From Candidatus Krumholzibacteriota bacterium (GTDB lineage: Bacteria > Krumholzibacteriota > Krumholzibacteriia > Krumholzibacteriales > Krumholzibacteriaceae): DNA of 64,000 nt. The notes beneath the pieces were generated by a model that searched no databases, was not told the DNA's origin, and was given only the letters and a program-made list of their open reading frames with translations. Made by a program: the position numbers and the translations under genes. The DNA is taken from contig JAFGEZ010000015.1 of assembly GCA_016931295.1 (NCBI GenBank), positions 51,559 to 115,558 of the forward strand. The letters are read 5' to 3'. Below, piece by piece: positions 50,028-59,431 of this stretch. Numbering within the stretch: position 1 is the stretch's first letter; every line of letters starts with the position of its first letter.

Positions 50028-50819
50028 ATGAGGATCGCCGCGATACTGGCGCTCGTTCTCGTTCTGCCGCCGGCCCGGGCGGCGGCATCGGACGATGACG
50101 GCATGGCCTCTCTCGCCTTCTGCGAGATCCGGGACACTTCGGGACGGACCCTGTTCGGCCTGGTCCACGTCGCGACCCGGTACGCGAAGGGCGACCTCTC
50201 CTGCACGAACGGGTTTCTTCTGGTCAACGACCGTCGGGGAGAGCCGGGCGGGGAACCCGTTCCCGTCTACACGAGGCTGAGCCTCGCGTCGGGGAAGGAA
50301 CTCTCGCGCGGGCAGGTGGTCGAGTGGCTCGGCCTGCGGGACAGGCCGCGGGAGTATGTCGCCCCTTCGGCGATCATGTGGGTCGACGATACGCGGGTCT
50401 GGTTCATGCGCGACGTCACGCACGACTGCGAGAGACGCGATCCCCGCGCGAGCCGCGCCACGACGATCGACAAAGCCGGCGTCAGCACGACCTGCACGTA
50501 CACCTACGAGCTTCGGGACCGCTACGAACTGCTCGATCACGTCCCCGTTCTCCTGGCGATCCCCGACTCCTTCACGTGCGGCCAATTCTTCGGCGGCGAA
50601 GAGTTGCGCGTGCCGATCGGCGAGCTCGAGTCCTTCCGGTTCGTTTTCGAGGAGGAGGGGCATCCCCGGCTGCGGGCGATGCTGGACGCCTGGCTCGGAG
50701 GGATGCCGGAGGAGGAGCGGGCGGAGGCCACGCGGCGCGGTTTCCGGATCGAGGCGAGTCACAAGCAGTACAGGGATCACCTCCCGGGCATCACGAAGCC
50801 GGATTTCCTCTCCGAGTGA
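50028..50819 (+). CDS. secreted protein of unknown function
   Basis: A signal peptide (MRIAAILALVLVLPPARAAA) precedes a 244-residue mature protein. It has scattered Cys (SLAFCEIRD, GDLSCTN, HDCERR, TTCTYTYEL, SFTCGQFF) that could form disulfides, and predicted beta strands (LFGLVHVATRY, RVWFMRDVT). No known domain is recognised. It follows the large secreted protein by 73 bases on the same strand and is probably in the same transcription unit. A hairpin follows its stop. Confidence 0.6.
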   Translation: MRIAAILALVLVLPPARAAASDDDGMASLAFCEIRDTSGRTLFGLVHVATRYAKGDLSCTNGFLLVNDRRGEPGGEPVPVYTRLSLASGKELSRGQVVEWLGLRDRPREYVAPSAIMWVDDTRVWFMRDVTHDCERRDPRASRATTIDKAGVSTTCTYTYELRDRYELLDHVPVLLAIPDSFTCGQFFGGEELRVPIGELESFRFVFEEEGHPRLRAMLDAWLGGMPEEERAEATRRGFRIEASHKQYRDHLPGITKPDFLSE

Positions 50820-50824
50820 TCGGT

Positions 50825-50853
50825 CGCGGATCGCTTCGCCGATGCGATCCGCG
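50825..50853. terminator. hairpin between secreted-protein and GNAT/nitrilase genes
   Basis: A perfect 10-bp stem (CGCGGATCGC with its complement) with a 9-base loop lies between convergent genes. No T-run. Confidence 0.55.
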
Positions 50854-50871
50854 GCGACGCATCGTCCGCGC

Positions 50872-52416
50872 TCACTCCGGTTGATTCTTCAGCCGCGTCT
50901 CGTAGAGGTCGAGGCGGCGGTCCTTCCAGTTGACCACCGTGCCTGCATGGCGGGCGCGGCGCAGCACCTCGAGGTCGACGTCGGCGATCACCACCGTTTC
51001 GACGTTCGGCTGGCAGTCGCCGGCGATCCCGTCGCGGGCGAAGGGGAAATCGAGCGGAGTGAAGATGCCCGAGCGGGCGTAATTGATGTCCATGTTCTCC
51101 ACCGACGGCAGGTTGCCGATGCACCCCGAGGTGACGACGAATACCTGGTTCTCGACGGCCCGCGCCTGCGCGCAGTAGCGTACCCGCAGGTAGCTCTGCC
51201 GGGTGTCGGTGGCGAAAGGCACGAAGATGATACGCGCTCCCTCCTCGACCGCGATCCGTCCCAGCTCGGGGAATTCCACGTCGTAGCAGACCATGATCGC
51301 GATGCGGCCGCGGTCGGTATCGAAGACGCGGATGCGGTCGCCCGCCTGCACCCCCCACCAGTGCCGCTCGTTCGGCGTGATGTGTATCTTGTACTGGCGG
51401 TCGATGCTCCCGTCGCGGCGGAAGAGGTAGGAGACGTTGTAGATCCGGTCGTCCTCGAGGGTGTAGTGCGAGCCGCCGATGATGTTTATCGCATAGCGGA
51501 TGGCCATTTCCTGGAAGGCGTCGATGTAGTCGTCGGTGAAGTCGGCCAGCTTTCGCACCGATTTTCCCGGGCGCTCCTGCGGCAGGAAGGAGAGAAGCTG
51601 CAGGGTGAGGATCTCGGGGAAGACGACGAAGTCGCTCTTGTAGCCCGAGGCGACGTCGACGAAGTATTCGCACTGGTTGCGGAAGTCGTCGAAGGTGTGG
51701 ATCTTCCGCATCCGGTACTGCACCGAGCAGATCCGTACGGGGAAGGTGGTGCGCGCGCGCGTGGCGGGGTTCGGAGTATAGTTGAGATTCACCCATTCGA
51801 GGAGCAGCGCGTAGCCGCGGGACTCGTCGTCATGCTCGAGATAGTCGGGGAGGATCCGCTTGAGGACGAACCCGTTCGAGATCTGGAAGGTGAGGACCGG
51901 ATCGTAGAGATTCTTCGCCATCACCTGCTCCACGTACTCCTGGATCGTGTGGTTCTCGTGGTACTTGTGATAGTTGGGCACGCGCCCGCCGACGACGATC
52001 CGCTTGAGGTTGAGCTGCCGGGCGATCTCCTTGCGTTCGTCGTAGATGCGGCGGCCGATTTTCATGCCGCGAAAGTCGGGGTCGACCATCACCTCGATCC
52101 CGTAGAGGGTGTCTCCCTCGGGATCGTGCGTGGCGATCCCTCCGCCGCCGGTGACGTCGCTGAAGCTGTGCTCGACGCTGAACTCGTCGAACTCGATAAT
52201 GAGGCTGCTCGACGAGCCGATGATCTTTCCTTCGTATTCGACGCAGAGTTGTCCCTGGGGGAACTGCTCCACGTGGCTGCGGATGTCGTCGCGGCGCCAG
52301 GTCTGCATCCCGGGAAAGCACTTCTTCTGCAGGGCGGCGATCTCGTCGTAGTCGTCCACCGTCAGGCGGCGGACCCTGATCTCCTTGCGGATCGATTCGA
52401 GGTCCTTTTTCGGCAC
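50872..52416 (-). CDS. GNAT acetyltransferase fused to carbon-nitrogen hydrolase (nitrilase superfamily)
   Basis: The 514-residue protein joins two enzymes. Residues ~10-215 are a GNAT domain (RVRRLTVDDYDEIAALQKKC, and the acetyl-CoA loop DFRGMKIGRRIYD). From ~225 comes a nitrilase-fold amidase with the catalytic triad Glu in VVFPEILTLQ, Lys in RQYKIHITPNE and Cys in VCYDVEFPE. This fusion is a known but uncharacterised family; it may acylate and hydrolyse amides of one substrate. I start at GTG 52416, with GAGGAG about nine bases upstream; no ATG is suitable. It is convergent with the secreted-protein pair. Confidence 0.88.
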   Translation of the reverse strand: MPKKDLESIRKEIRVRRLTVDDYDEIAALQKKCFPGMQTWRRDDIRSHVEQFPQGQLCVEYEGKIIGSSSSLIIEFDEFSVEHSFSDVTGGGGIATHDPEGDTLYGIEVMVDPDFRGMKIGRRIYDERKEIARQLNLKRIVVGGRVPNYHKYHENHTIQEYVEQVMAKNLYDPVLTFQISNGFVLKRILPDYLEHDDESRGYALLLEWVNLNYTPNPATRARTTFPVRICSVQYRMRKIHTFDDFRNQCEYFVDVASGYKSDFVVFPEILTLQLLSFLPQERPGKSVRKLADFTDDYIDAFQEMAIRYAINIIGGSHYTLEDDRIYNVSYLFRRDGSIDRQYKIHITPNERHWWGVQAGDRIRVFDTDRGRIAIMVCYDVEFPELGRIAVEEGARIIFVPFATDTRQSYLRVRYCAQARAVENQVFVVTSGCIGNLPSVENMDINYARSGIFTPLDFPFARDGIAGDCQPNVETVVIADVDLEVLRRARHAGTVVNWKDRRLDLYETRLKNQPE

Positions 52417-52567
52417 CGGGAGACTCTCCTCGTCACGGCGCCGGCCCACCCGGCGCCGTGGGGATTGTCTCACGGCGGGCAGCACCGTGGCAACGGGGAA
52501 GACGGTCGACACGCACGTGACCGTGTTTCGGGGAACGGCCGATCACCGGTTCCGGCGGACATGCGCG

Positions 52568-52597
52568 TTGACAGGCCGGTGTCGGGCGCGTGAGAAT
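52568..52597 (+). promoter_or_regulatory. promoter of the small membrane-protein gene at 52.6 kb
   Basis: A perfect TTGACA (52568-52573) with GAGAAT (52592-52597) 18 bases on. The -10 is only moderate. Confidence 0.45.
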
Positions 52598-52637
52598 GGC
52601 GGAAACGAGGGGAACGCGACTGCAGGAAGGAGAACCG

Positions 52638-53027
52638 GTGATCGGGAGGATGCTGCTCGTCTGGCTTCTTTTGTCCGTCGTGGCGGTCCTGAACGGGATC
52701 GCGCGGAACGCGTTGATCACGCCCCTGGCTGGTGAGCACGCGGGGCACGTCGTCAGCACGATCACCCTCTGCGGGCTGATCTTCCTCGTCTCGCTCCTCA
52801 CGATACGCTGGATCGCGCCGGGAAGAGCCCGGCGGGCGCTTTTCGTCGGGTTCGCCTGGCTCGCCTTCACCGTCGCCTTCGAATTCCTCGCCGGGCACTA
52901 CCTCTTCGGCCACCCGTGGTCGCGCCTTTTCGCCGACTACAACGTGCTGCGCGGGCGCGTCTGGTCCTTCGTTCTCATCGCGACCTTCCTCTCGCCGTGG
53001 TTTGCCGCCCGTCTCCGGAACATCTGA
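52638..53027 (+). CDS. four-helix integral membrane protein, unknown function
   Basis: GTG 52638 is chosen because AAGGAG lies five bases upstream; an upstream in-frame ATG (52596) would add only a polar stretch. The 129-residue product has four membrane helices (MLLVWLLLSVVAVLNGIA, STITLCGLIFLVSLL, ALFVGFAWLAFTVAFEFL, VWSFVLIATFLSPWFAA) with short loops. The GHYLFGHPW loop between helices 3 and 4 is distinctive. No family is recognised. Confidence 0.7.
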   Translation: MIGRMLLVWLLLSVVAVLNGIARNALITPLAGEHAGHVVSTITLCGLIFLVSLLTIRWIAPGRARRALFVGFAWLAFTVAFEFLAGHYLFGHPWSRLFADYNVLRGRVWSFVLIATFLSPWFAARLRNI

Positions 53028-53097
53028 CCGGGACGGCGCGACACGGTCCTCGGCGAAGAATCGGGCGGCACGCGGGCGGGTCTCGCCGGGAACGTGG

Positions 53098-53126
53098 TTG
53101 ATTCCCGCGCCGGCCTGCGCTACGAT
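53098..53126 (+). promoter_or_regulatory. promoter of the amidohydrolase-racemase pair
   Basis: TTGATT (53098-53103) and TACGAT (53121-53126) are 17 bases apart, 51 bases before ATG 53177. Confidence 0.5.
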
Positions 53127-53176
53127 GCCTTGACGCCGAGGACGTATCCGCACGACACCGCGACAGAGGGGACGAC

Positions 53177-54319
53177 ATGCCTCGCATCGACAGGGCGCTC
53201 ATCGATCTCCGCCACAGGCTCCACCGCGCCGCCGAACCCTCGGGGGCCGAGAAGCGGACCGCGGCGATCGTCCGCGAGTGGATCGAGGGTTACGCGCCGG
53301 ACCGCATCGTCGACGGCATCGGCGGCCATGGGCTCGCCGCCGTCTGGGAGGGAGGGGCCCCGGGGCCGCGCGTTCTCATCCGCTGCGAGCTCGACGCCCT
53401 CCCGATCCCCGAGACGCTCGACATCCCGCACGCCTCGGACACGCCCGGCGTTTCCCACAAGTGCGGGCACGATGGGCACATGGCGATCGTCTCGGGGCTC
53501 GCGCCGCTCCTTCGCGCGTCGCCTCCCGCGCGCGGCGCGATCATCCTCCTCTTCCAGCCGGGAGAGGAGACCGGCACGGGAGCGGACCTTGTCCTCGCCG
53601 ACGGCGCCTTCGCGTCGCTCGCCCCCGACATGGCATTCGCCCTCCACAACCTCCCCGGCTACCGGCGACGGGCGGTCGTCTGGCGAAACGGCGTCTTCGC
53701 CGCGGCATCGAGCGGCCTCATCGTCGATCTGCACGGCAGGACGGCCCACGCCGCCGAGCCGCAGCACGGCCGGAGCCCCGCCCTCGCCGTCGCCGAGCTG
53801 ATCAACGCATTCAGCGCCCTGCCGCAATTTGGAACGGCGCTCGACAGGGCGGCGAAGGTCACCGTCATCCACGCGCGCGTCGGCGAGATCGCCTTCGGCA
53901 CCTCCCCCGGCGAGGGGACGGTGATGGCCACCCTTCGCGCCCACGATCAGGCGGTCATGGACGAGCTCTCCGCGCGTTGCGAAAAGCTCGCCATCGGTAT
54001 CGCACGGAGCCACGGCCTCGAGGTGGAGATCCGCTGGGACGAGGTCTTTCCATCGACGGAGAACGATCCCGGGGCGGTCCGTCTCGTCGTTCGGGCGGCC
54101 GGTGAACTCGGCCTCGAGACGATCGAGGCGCCGGCGCCCTTCCCCTGGTCGGAGGACTTCGGGAATGTCACGAGGCGGATCCCCGGCGCCCTCTTCGGCC
54201 TCGGCGCGGGTCGCGACCACCCGGCGCTCCACCATCCCACGTACGATTTTCCCGACGAGATCCTGCGAGCAGGAATCTCGATCTTCGGCGAAATCGTCCA
54301 ATCGATCACGGCGGGGTGA
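53177..54319 (+). CDS. M20-family amidohydrolase (IAA-amino acid hydrolase/carboxypeptidase type)
   Basis: The 380-residue enzyme has the M20D amidohydrolase motifs: RHRLHRAAEPSG at the start, IRCELDALPI, HKCGHDGHMA with metal ligands near residue 97, LFQPGEETGTGA, and HHPTYDFPDE near the C-terminus supplying the last His. Members remove acyl groups from N-acyl amino acids or hydrolyse small peptides. Its GTGA overlap with the racemase gene means the products are made together, which suggests processing of an N-acyl- or peptide-linked amino acid whose configuration matters. Confidence 0.92.
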   Translation: MPRIDRALIDLRHRLHRAAEPSGAEKRTAAIVREWIEGYAPDRIVDGIGGHGLAAVWEGGAPGPRVLIRCELDALPIPETLDIPHASDTPGVSHKCGHDGHMAIVSGLAPLLRASPPARGAIILLFQPGEETGTGADLVLADGAFASLAPDMAFALHNLPGYRRRAVVWRNGVFAAASSGLIVDLHGRTAHAAEPQHGRSPALAVAELINAFSALPQFGTALDRAAKVTVIHARVGEIAFGTSPGEGTVMATLRAHDQAVMDELSARCEKLAIGIARSHGLEVEIRWDEVFPSTENDPGAVRLVVRAAGELGLETIEAPAPFPWSEDFGNVTRRIPGALFGLGAGRDHPALHHPTYDFPDEILRAGISIFGEIVQSITAG

Positions 54320-55542
54320 TACCTATCGACGAACGGGAACGAACAAGGACATTCAGCCGCCGGCAGGACCTCTTCCACACGGCGCACATCGAGCTCAGCG
54401 AATCCGCCCTGCGACGTAATATCCGTTTTCTCCGCGAGGTGATCGGTCCCGGGCCCGTCTTCTCCTCGGTGATCAAGGGGAACGCATACGGTCACAATAT
54501 CGCCACGTTCGTCCCCCTCGCCGAGCGTTGCGGCGTGCGGCACTTCTCGGTCTACAGCGCCTACGAGGCCCTCATCGCCAGTCGCAGCCTCACCGGGGAC
54601 AGTCACATCATGATCATGGGCGACATCGTCCGCGACGCGATCGGCTGGGCGATCGAGAAGGGCGTCTCCTTCAGCATCTTCAACGTCGACTGGCTCCGCA
54701 AGACGCTCGGCGAGGCCAGGAAGATCGGCAAGCCGGCCCGCGTCCATCTCGAGGTGGAAACGGGGATGCATCGCACCGGCCTCGAAGGCGCCGACCTCGA
54801 CGCGGCGATCGACATCCTCGAAGCCAATCCGGATCTTTTCGTCGTCGACGGCGTCTTCACCCACTACGCGGGCGCCGAGTGCATCAGCAACTTCGTGCGC
54901 GTCCAGGAGCAGATCCGGCGGTTCGACGAGATCACGGCCGACCTCGTCCGCCGCGGGCTGAAGTTCCGGATGCGCCATTCCGCATGTTCGGCCGCGGCCC
55001 TGCGCTATCCCGAGACGATCATGGACATGGTGCGTTTCGGCATCGCGCAGTACGGTTTCTGGCCGAACAAGGAAACGCATATGCACTTCATGATGCAGGG
55101 CGAGAAAAACTGCGCCCCCGCGAAGAAGCAAACGAATCCCCTGCGCCGCGTGATGACGTGGAAGAGCCGCATCATGAACATAAAGCCGGTCCGGCGGGGC
55201 GAGTTCGTCGGCTACGGCAACACCTACATGACCGGCCGCGACCAGAAGATCGCCGCCGTGCCGATCGGCTACTACCACGGGTTCGCGCGACAGCTGAGCA
55301 ACCGCGGCTACGTGCTGGTGAACGGCCGTCGCGCCCAGGTGGTGGGGATCGTCAACATGAACATGATGACCGTGGACGTCACCGACTTTCCGCAGGTGGC
55401 CGTCGGCGACGAGGTGGTCATCATCGGCACGCAGAAGAAGCAGCAGATCACCGTCGGCTCCTTCAGCGACCTCACGCCCTTCCTCAACTACGAGGTCCTC
55501 GCCCGCATCCCCGAGGAGATCCCGCGGATCGTTGTCGATTGA
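54316..55542 (+). CDS. alanine-racemase-family PLP enzyme
   Basis: A 408-residue fold-type III PLP enzyme. The PLP lysine is in SVIKGNAYGHN near residue 54, where typical Alr has VVKANAYGHG. HLEVETGMHRTGL, MRHSACSAAALRYP and RFGIAQYGFWP follow, and the second catalytic Tyr region is FVGYGNTYMTG near 300. The overall match is clear, but the insert at KNCAPAKKQTNPLRR and the altered Lys motif suggest specificity for an amino acid other than alanine. The start is GTG 54316, overlapping the upstream stop. Cell-wall Alr or a broad-specificity racemase are both possible. Confidence 0.82.
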   Translation: MIPIDERERTRTFSRRQDLFHTAHIELSESALRRNIRFLREVIGPGPVFSSVIKGNAYGHNIATFVPLAERCGVRHFSVYSAYEALIASRSLTGDSHIMIMGDIVRDAIGWAIEKGVSFSIFNVDWLRKTLGEARKIGKPARVHLEVETGMHRTGLEGADLDAAIDILEANPDLFVVDGVFTHYAGAECISNFVRVQEQIRRFDEITADLVRRGLKFRMRHSACSAAALRYPETIMDMVRFGIAQYGFWPNKETHMHFMMQGEKNCAPAKKQTNPLRRVMTWKSRIMNIKPVRRGEFVGYGNTYMTGRDQKIAAVPIGYYHGFARQLSNRGYVLVNGRRAQVVGIVNMNMMTVDVTDFPQVAVGDEVVIIGTQKKQQITVGSFSDLTPFLNYEVLARIPEEIPRIVVD

Positions 55543-55551
55543 ATAACCCCC

Positions 55552-55568
55552 GCACGATGCGATCGTGC
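55552..55568. terminator. short hairpin after the racemase gene
   Basis: GCACGAT-GCG-ATCGTGC forms a perfect 7-bp stem ten bases after the stop. No T-run. Confidence 0.45.
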
Positions 55569-55603
55569 CCCTCCTTCCCCCGGGCCGCCGGAGGAGATTA
55601 TCC

Positions 55604-55632
55604 TTTATCGAAGCGTTACCTTCATATATACT
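55604..55632 (+). promoter_or_regulatory. promoter of the STAND-NTPase operon
   Basis: TATACT (55627-55632) with TTTATC (55604-55609) 17 bases upstream, in a locally AT-rich stretch. Confidence 0.5.
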
Positions 55633-55709
55633 GCACGGGATCCCGGTTTTCTCTGGAGGCGCGGCGAATGTGAACCGTTCCGAAACGCGTTCATTCCGGG
55701 GGTTCCATC

Positions 55710-56129
55710 ATGAGTAATGGACGGCCATTTCTTCGGTTGTTCGGCATGAAGGCGCGGCGGATGTATACTGTCGGCCGCAATCTTCCCTTTCTCGAGCCAC
55801 GGGTGGCGCAGATTCTGTACGCCACCGCATCCGGCATCCTCCTGTCCGCGGGGACCGGTTTGGTCCTCGGCGTCATCGACAGGCCCGCGTCCGGCTGGGA
55901 ACGGCGGCACACGATCGGGATTTTGTGCATCGTCGCCTCGATGCTGATATCGGGGCTGGCCTGGCTCGCGCAGGGATTCCTCGATTTCCTCGTATCGAGG
56001 GGGAAGGATCGGGAGAGCGGGGGCGAGAAGGCCCTGCAGTTCGATTCGTGGTCTCATCGCCGTCTTGCACGGGGGCTCGCCGTCATCATCGTCGCACTGT
56101 TCGCCGTGATCCTGAAACTGGTTTTGTGA
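55710..56129 (+). CDS. small three-helix membrane protein upstream of the STAND NTPase
   Basis: The 139-residue product has three predicted membrane helices: ILYATASGILLSAGTGLVLG (about 35-54), IGILCIVASMLISGLAWLA (about 69-87) and LAVIIVALFAVILKLVL at the very C-terminus. A charged segment with KDRESGGEKAL lies between helices 2 and 3. No family is recognised. It ends ten bases before the NTPase gene, so it is cotranscribed and probably works with it at the membrane. Ribosome-binding signals at ATG 55710 are weak; Met13 (55746) is another possible start. Confidence 0.65.
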   Translation: MSNGRPFLRLFGMKARRMYTVGRNLPFLEPRVAQILYATASGILLSAGTGLVLGVIDRPASGWERRHTIGILCIVASMLISGLAWLAQGFLDFLVSRGKDRESGGEKALQFDSWSHRRLARGLAVIIVALFAVILKLVL

Positions 56130-56139
56130 GGTACGTTCG

Positions 56140-59085
56140 ATGGTCGACCATTCCGTCTCCTTCGAGGATATGTACGGGAAGGGCGTTCCTTCCCGGGATG
56201 ACTTCGAGCACGAGGTGGTGAAACCGTCGGTCGTCGACACGGTCATCGATCACCTTGCGAGGCATCGGATCTGCGTGCTCGCCGGGAGGCCGAGAAGCGG
56301 CAAGACGACCGTCGCGTTCTGCGTGGCGAACGACGTCCTGAACGGCAGGGTGCCCGGCATCGAACTGGTGAGATATCTCGACATCGCGAACATCGACGAT
56401 TCGTCGGATGAGATCACCTTCTTTCCCGAGGCCTGTTTTTCCTCGAACTGGCTATTGATCCTGGACAACTGGCATGCCGCGCGGCCAGGATGGCACGGCC
56501 ATCTCGACAGGCTGATCGATGCCGAGTGGGAACGCGGCGCGCGGGTCCTCTATTGCTTCACCCGCTTCGGTGCGGACGATTCGGCGACCGACCTGCCGCG
56601 TGTCTACCGGTCTCAGGCCAGGTCGATCCCCGTCCTCGATACGGATGAATTCGAGTCGGAGGTCGCAAGGGGCATGATCGACCGCCGGGTCGACACGCTT
56701 TTCGCCCGGTCCCGACGGGGAGGGAGCGGCGCGGGTGGGGATCGCGATCATGACGCCGTGCGGCCGGTCGAGGAGGAGGATTACGAACAGGCCCTCAATG
56801 CCCCTTCCGCCCACAAGAAGATCCGCGGCAACCTGCGATTCCTCCGCTGGCGCCTCGCTTCGTGGAATCCCGCCGAAGGGAACCTGCGCGACGTATGCGT
56901 CGAGGATGTCATCGAGACGTTCAGGCGCGAGGTGGTCGGGCCGAACGCCGCCCACCTGGGGACGATCGAGCAGATCGCATCCGTCGCGCAGTGGGAGATC
57001 CCCTTCCGGCGCGTGGGGGGCGAGAATCCCCCGGACGGCGTCGATGTCCTCGAGGGAGCGGGACTGATCGTGCCGGTCGAGCAGGGTACGGCGTGGCGGA
57101 TGGATTCGACCGACGCGTACCTGTTCCTCCTCTCCCAGAGCGGAAACGAGTGGTTGCAAACGACCGAACGCATGCTGCTCCGGTACCTGGGTCGTCATCC
57201 CGCCCGGGTGTATTCGGTCGTCGAGACGATCCTCCGGCAGGCCCGATGGGCCGCGATGACCGAACTGGTGACCGCCCTGCTGCATGACGACGCCACGATC
57301 GGCCACGTGAAGCATGCCGTCGCGGAAGGCGTGGAGAACGGCTCGATCGGCGCCCCGGACGTGTACCGTATCATCTACGCGGTCATGCGGGATTTTCCCG
57401 ATGACGAGGCGGCGGCGAATCGGCGCCTGGACATCCTGAATGCGATTATTCCAAAGGAATTGGGCTTGCCGGTGGGGCGGAGCGCCCGGGGGAGGGGACT
57501 GTTCATCCTGTACTGGATGCTGGTCTTCTTCAGGAAGCGCGCAGACCGGTTCAAGGACTTCATTCACGGCTATATCGACGGGTACGGCCCGCAGGATGTG
57601 ATCGATCGGATCGACGCCGCGTCGTCCGGAAGAAGCCAGCGGCGCATGCTGTATCTGCTGAAGTACTTCGAGCCCGATCTCTGCGAAGAGATCCGCCGAC
57701 GGGTCCATCTCAAGCCCGACGACAAGAAAAAGTGCGAATTCGAGGAATATGTTGGGGGGTTGCGCTACGGTGTTCTCGCGACGGGTCGATCACGCGACGA
57801 GAAGATCGCGTCGCTGCGCATGATCGACGAGTCCTATTTCGTCGAACTGGCGGAGAAGAGCAACAAGCGGGCCCAGATGCTCCAGCAGTTCATGCAGGCG
57901 GCGATCTGGCTGTCTCCCGACGAGGCGCGGCGGATCGCGGGATTCGTGCCGACGGTGCTGTCCAGGCTCGGATTCAGGGGACGGGCGAAGGGATGGTCCT
58001 ATCTCCTCAACAACACCTATTCCGCGGATCCGCAGGCCGCCGAGGACATCGTCGATTACATCTGCGCGATGAGATTCGGGGAATTCTTCTCCGATGCTCC
58101 CGACGCGTGCGCCAGGATGCTCGTCGCGATGGAGAAGGCGCAGCCGGGCTGCGTGAACCGCTGGGTTGCCGAGGACGAGAAGGGTCTCGAAAACGGTCTC
58201 GTGCGTCCTGGCGGCCGGGGCATCGATGACGTCATCGTCCCGCTCGCCCTCTTCGCGCGCGATTCGCTGGCGCGGGTGCTCGGGGGATTCACGGCCGAGC
58301 GGCTTCGCGAACTCGTCGGCGATGGCGACGGGTTCGACCGGCACGTCGCGCTCGGGGCCCTGGCGCTCTGCGGGATCGACGTCGACGCAACCTTCGGGGA
58401 CGAGGACGATCGCGATCCGGCGATCGAGGGGAAGATGCCGATACAGGTCCTCGCGGGACTGTACGACATGAACAGGAGGTTCCGTGGACGGCCGGGGAGC
58501 GGACCGTACGATCGCGTGTGCGCGCGGGCGAAGGATCTGCCACCGTCGGTCGTCATCTCGATGGCGCGGTTCGACCGGCACTGGAACGCGCGCGACGTCG
58601 GCGACGCGATGCGTGCCCTGCTCCGGGGGAGGCGGTCGCAACGTGCCAAGGGGCTCGAAAGAATTATCATGGCGACGATGTTCCTAAGCAGGATCAGCTG
58701 GCCGTCCGGCTATCGTTTCGATTTCCTGAAACGCGGGCACCGGGAACTCGAGACCGCGGTGGCGGAGCGGATGCTCGTCCTGCGCGCATCGAGGCAGGTC
58801 GAGGTGCGGTTGAACGACGATCATCCGTTCGTTCAGACGACGGTGAAGAAGGTTTGGAACCTCCTCGACGGGATGGATGGAGCCGCGACCGCGCTATCCG
58901 CGTGGGACGAAAGGATGCGTGGCTCGATGCCGGTGTCGGAGGCGGATCCTCTCCGCGCGCAGCTGCTCTTCTGGGGAGCGATCGAGCCCGCGGTGACCCT
59001 CACGGCCGATCGGTGCGACGTCGCGTTCATCCGGTCGGATCCCGATCCCGCGAAGATCCTCGAATCGCTCGATCTTCCAGCCTGA
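56140..59085 (+). CDS. large STAND-like P-loop NTPase, unknown function (candidate defence protein)
   Basis: The 981-residue protein has an N-terminal NTPase: Walker A AGRPRSGKTT at 48-57, Walker B LLILDN at 105-110, and VLYCFTRF, equivalent to the sensor-1 strand of STAND ATPases. Before the P-loop, SRDDFEHEVVKPSVVDTVID resembles the short helix that precedes nSTAND domains. A winged-helix-like zone follows at about 265-340, and then ~600 residues of alpha-helical repeat-like sequence rich in Leu/Arg with no hydrophobic membrane segment. That layout fits an intracellular sensor/oligomer. GAGG stands eight bases before ATG 56140. With a TM protein before and a SLATT effector after, it may be part of an antiphage system; that is inference. 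Confidence 0.7.
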   Translation: MVDHSVSFEDMYGKGVPSRDDFEHEVVKPSVVDTVIDHLARHRICVLAGRPRSGKTTVAFCVANDVLNGRVPGIELVRYLDIANIDDSSDEITFFPEACFSSNWLLILDNWHAARPGWHGHLDRLIDAEWERGARVLYCFTRFGADDSATDLPRVYRSQARSIPVLDTDEFESEVARGMIDRRVDTLFARSRRGGSGAGGDRDHDAVRPVEEEDYEQALNAPSAHKKIRGNLRFLRWRLASWNPAEGNLRDVCVEDVIETFRREVVGPNAAHLGTIEQIASVAQWEIPFRRVGGENPPDGVDVLEGAGLIVPVEQGTAWRMDSTDAYLFLLSQSGNEWLQTTERMLLRYLGRHPARVYSVVETILRQARWAAMTELVTALLHDDATIGHVKHAVAEGVENGSIGAPDVYRIIYAVMRDFPDDEAAANRRLDILNAIIPKELGLPVGRSARGRGLFILYWMLVFFRKRADRFKDFIHGYIDGYGPQDVIDRIDAASSGRSQRRMLYLLKYFEPDLCEEIRRRVHLKPDDKKKCEFEEYVGGLRYGVLATGRSRDEKIASLRMIDESYFVELAEKSNKRAQMLQQFMQAAIWLSPDEARRIAGFVPTVLSRLGFRGRAKGWSYLLNNTYSADPQAAEDIVDYICAMRFGEFFSDAPDACARMLVAMEKAQPGCVNRWVAEDEKGLENGLVRPGGRGIDDVIVPLALFARDSLARVLGGFTAERLRELVGDGDGFDRHVALGALALCGIDVDATFGDEDDRDPAIEGKMPIQVLAGLYDMNRRFRGRPGSGPYDRVCARAKDLPPSVVISMARFDRHWNARDVGDAMRALLRGRRSQRAKGLERIIMATMFLSRISWPSGYRFDFLKRGHRELETAVAERMLVLRASRQVEVRLNDDHPFVQTTVKKVWNLLDGMDGAATALSAWDERMRGSMPVSEADPLRAQLLFWGAIEPAVTLTADRCDVAFIRSDPDPAKILESLDLPA

Positions 59086-59431
59086 CCGGTCCGCAGATGC
59101 GAACGGACGGCGGCGTCAGCGTCGTCTGGCCGTCAGGGCCGCGCGTGACGGGGACGATCTGATGCTCGCCGACACGCATCCATGTACCGGAATCCGCGTT
59201 CGAGCAGGCGGTGACGGAGTTCGGACTGTAAATAGGCCGCTACAGTGTCATAACATGTTGACATGCAATCTGTTGTTGCATTCATGGCGACTTGGTGGTA
59301 GCATGGATGCGCATCGATACGCACCACGACGGATCCACGGGTAACTACTGCTCCTGTTCGCGAGACACCGACGCAGGCGCCGAACGCGCGCCGTGGCGGA
59401 GCGTGTCGTCATCCCGGAAGGAGACAGCGCG
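59086..59431. other. intergenic region before the SLATT gene
   Basis: This 346-base gap contains no convincing gene. An AT-rich section (59225-59310) contrasts with the flanks and holds the promoter listed next, plus a second TTGACA at 59258-59263 without a good -10. Confidence 0.6.
59276..59304 (+). promoter_or_regulatory. promoter of the SLATT gene
   Basis: TTGCAT (59276-59281) and TAGCAT (59299-59304) are 17 bases apart. The SLATT gene therefore may be separately transcribed from the NTPase gene. Confidence 0.5.

Noticed and set aside
48323-50227. 634-codon minus-strand frame over the secreted-protein gene
   Set aside because: Antisense to a gene with signal peptide and FlgD-like tail; lacks any motif.
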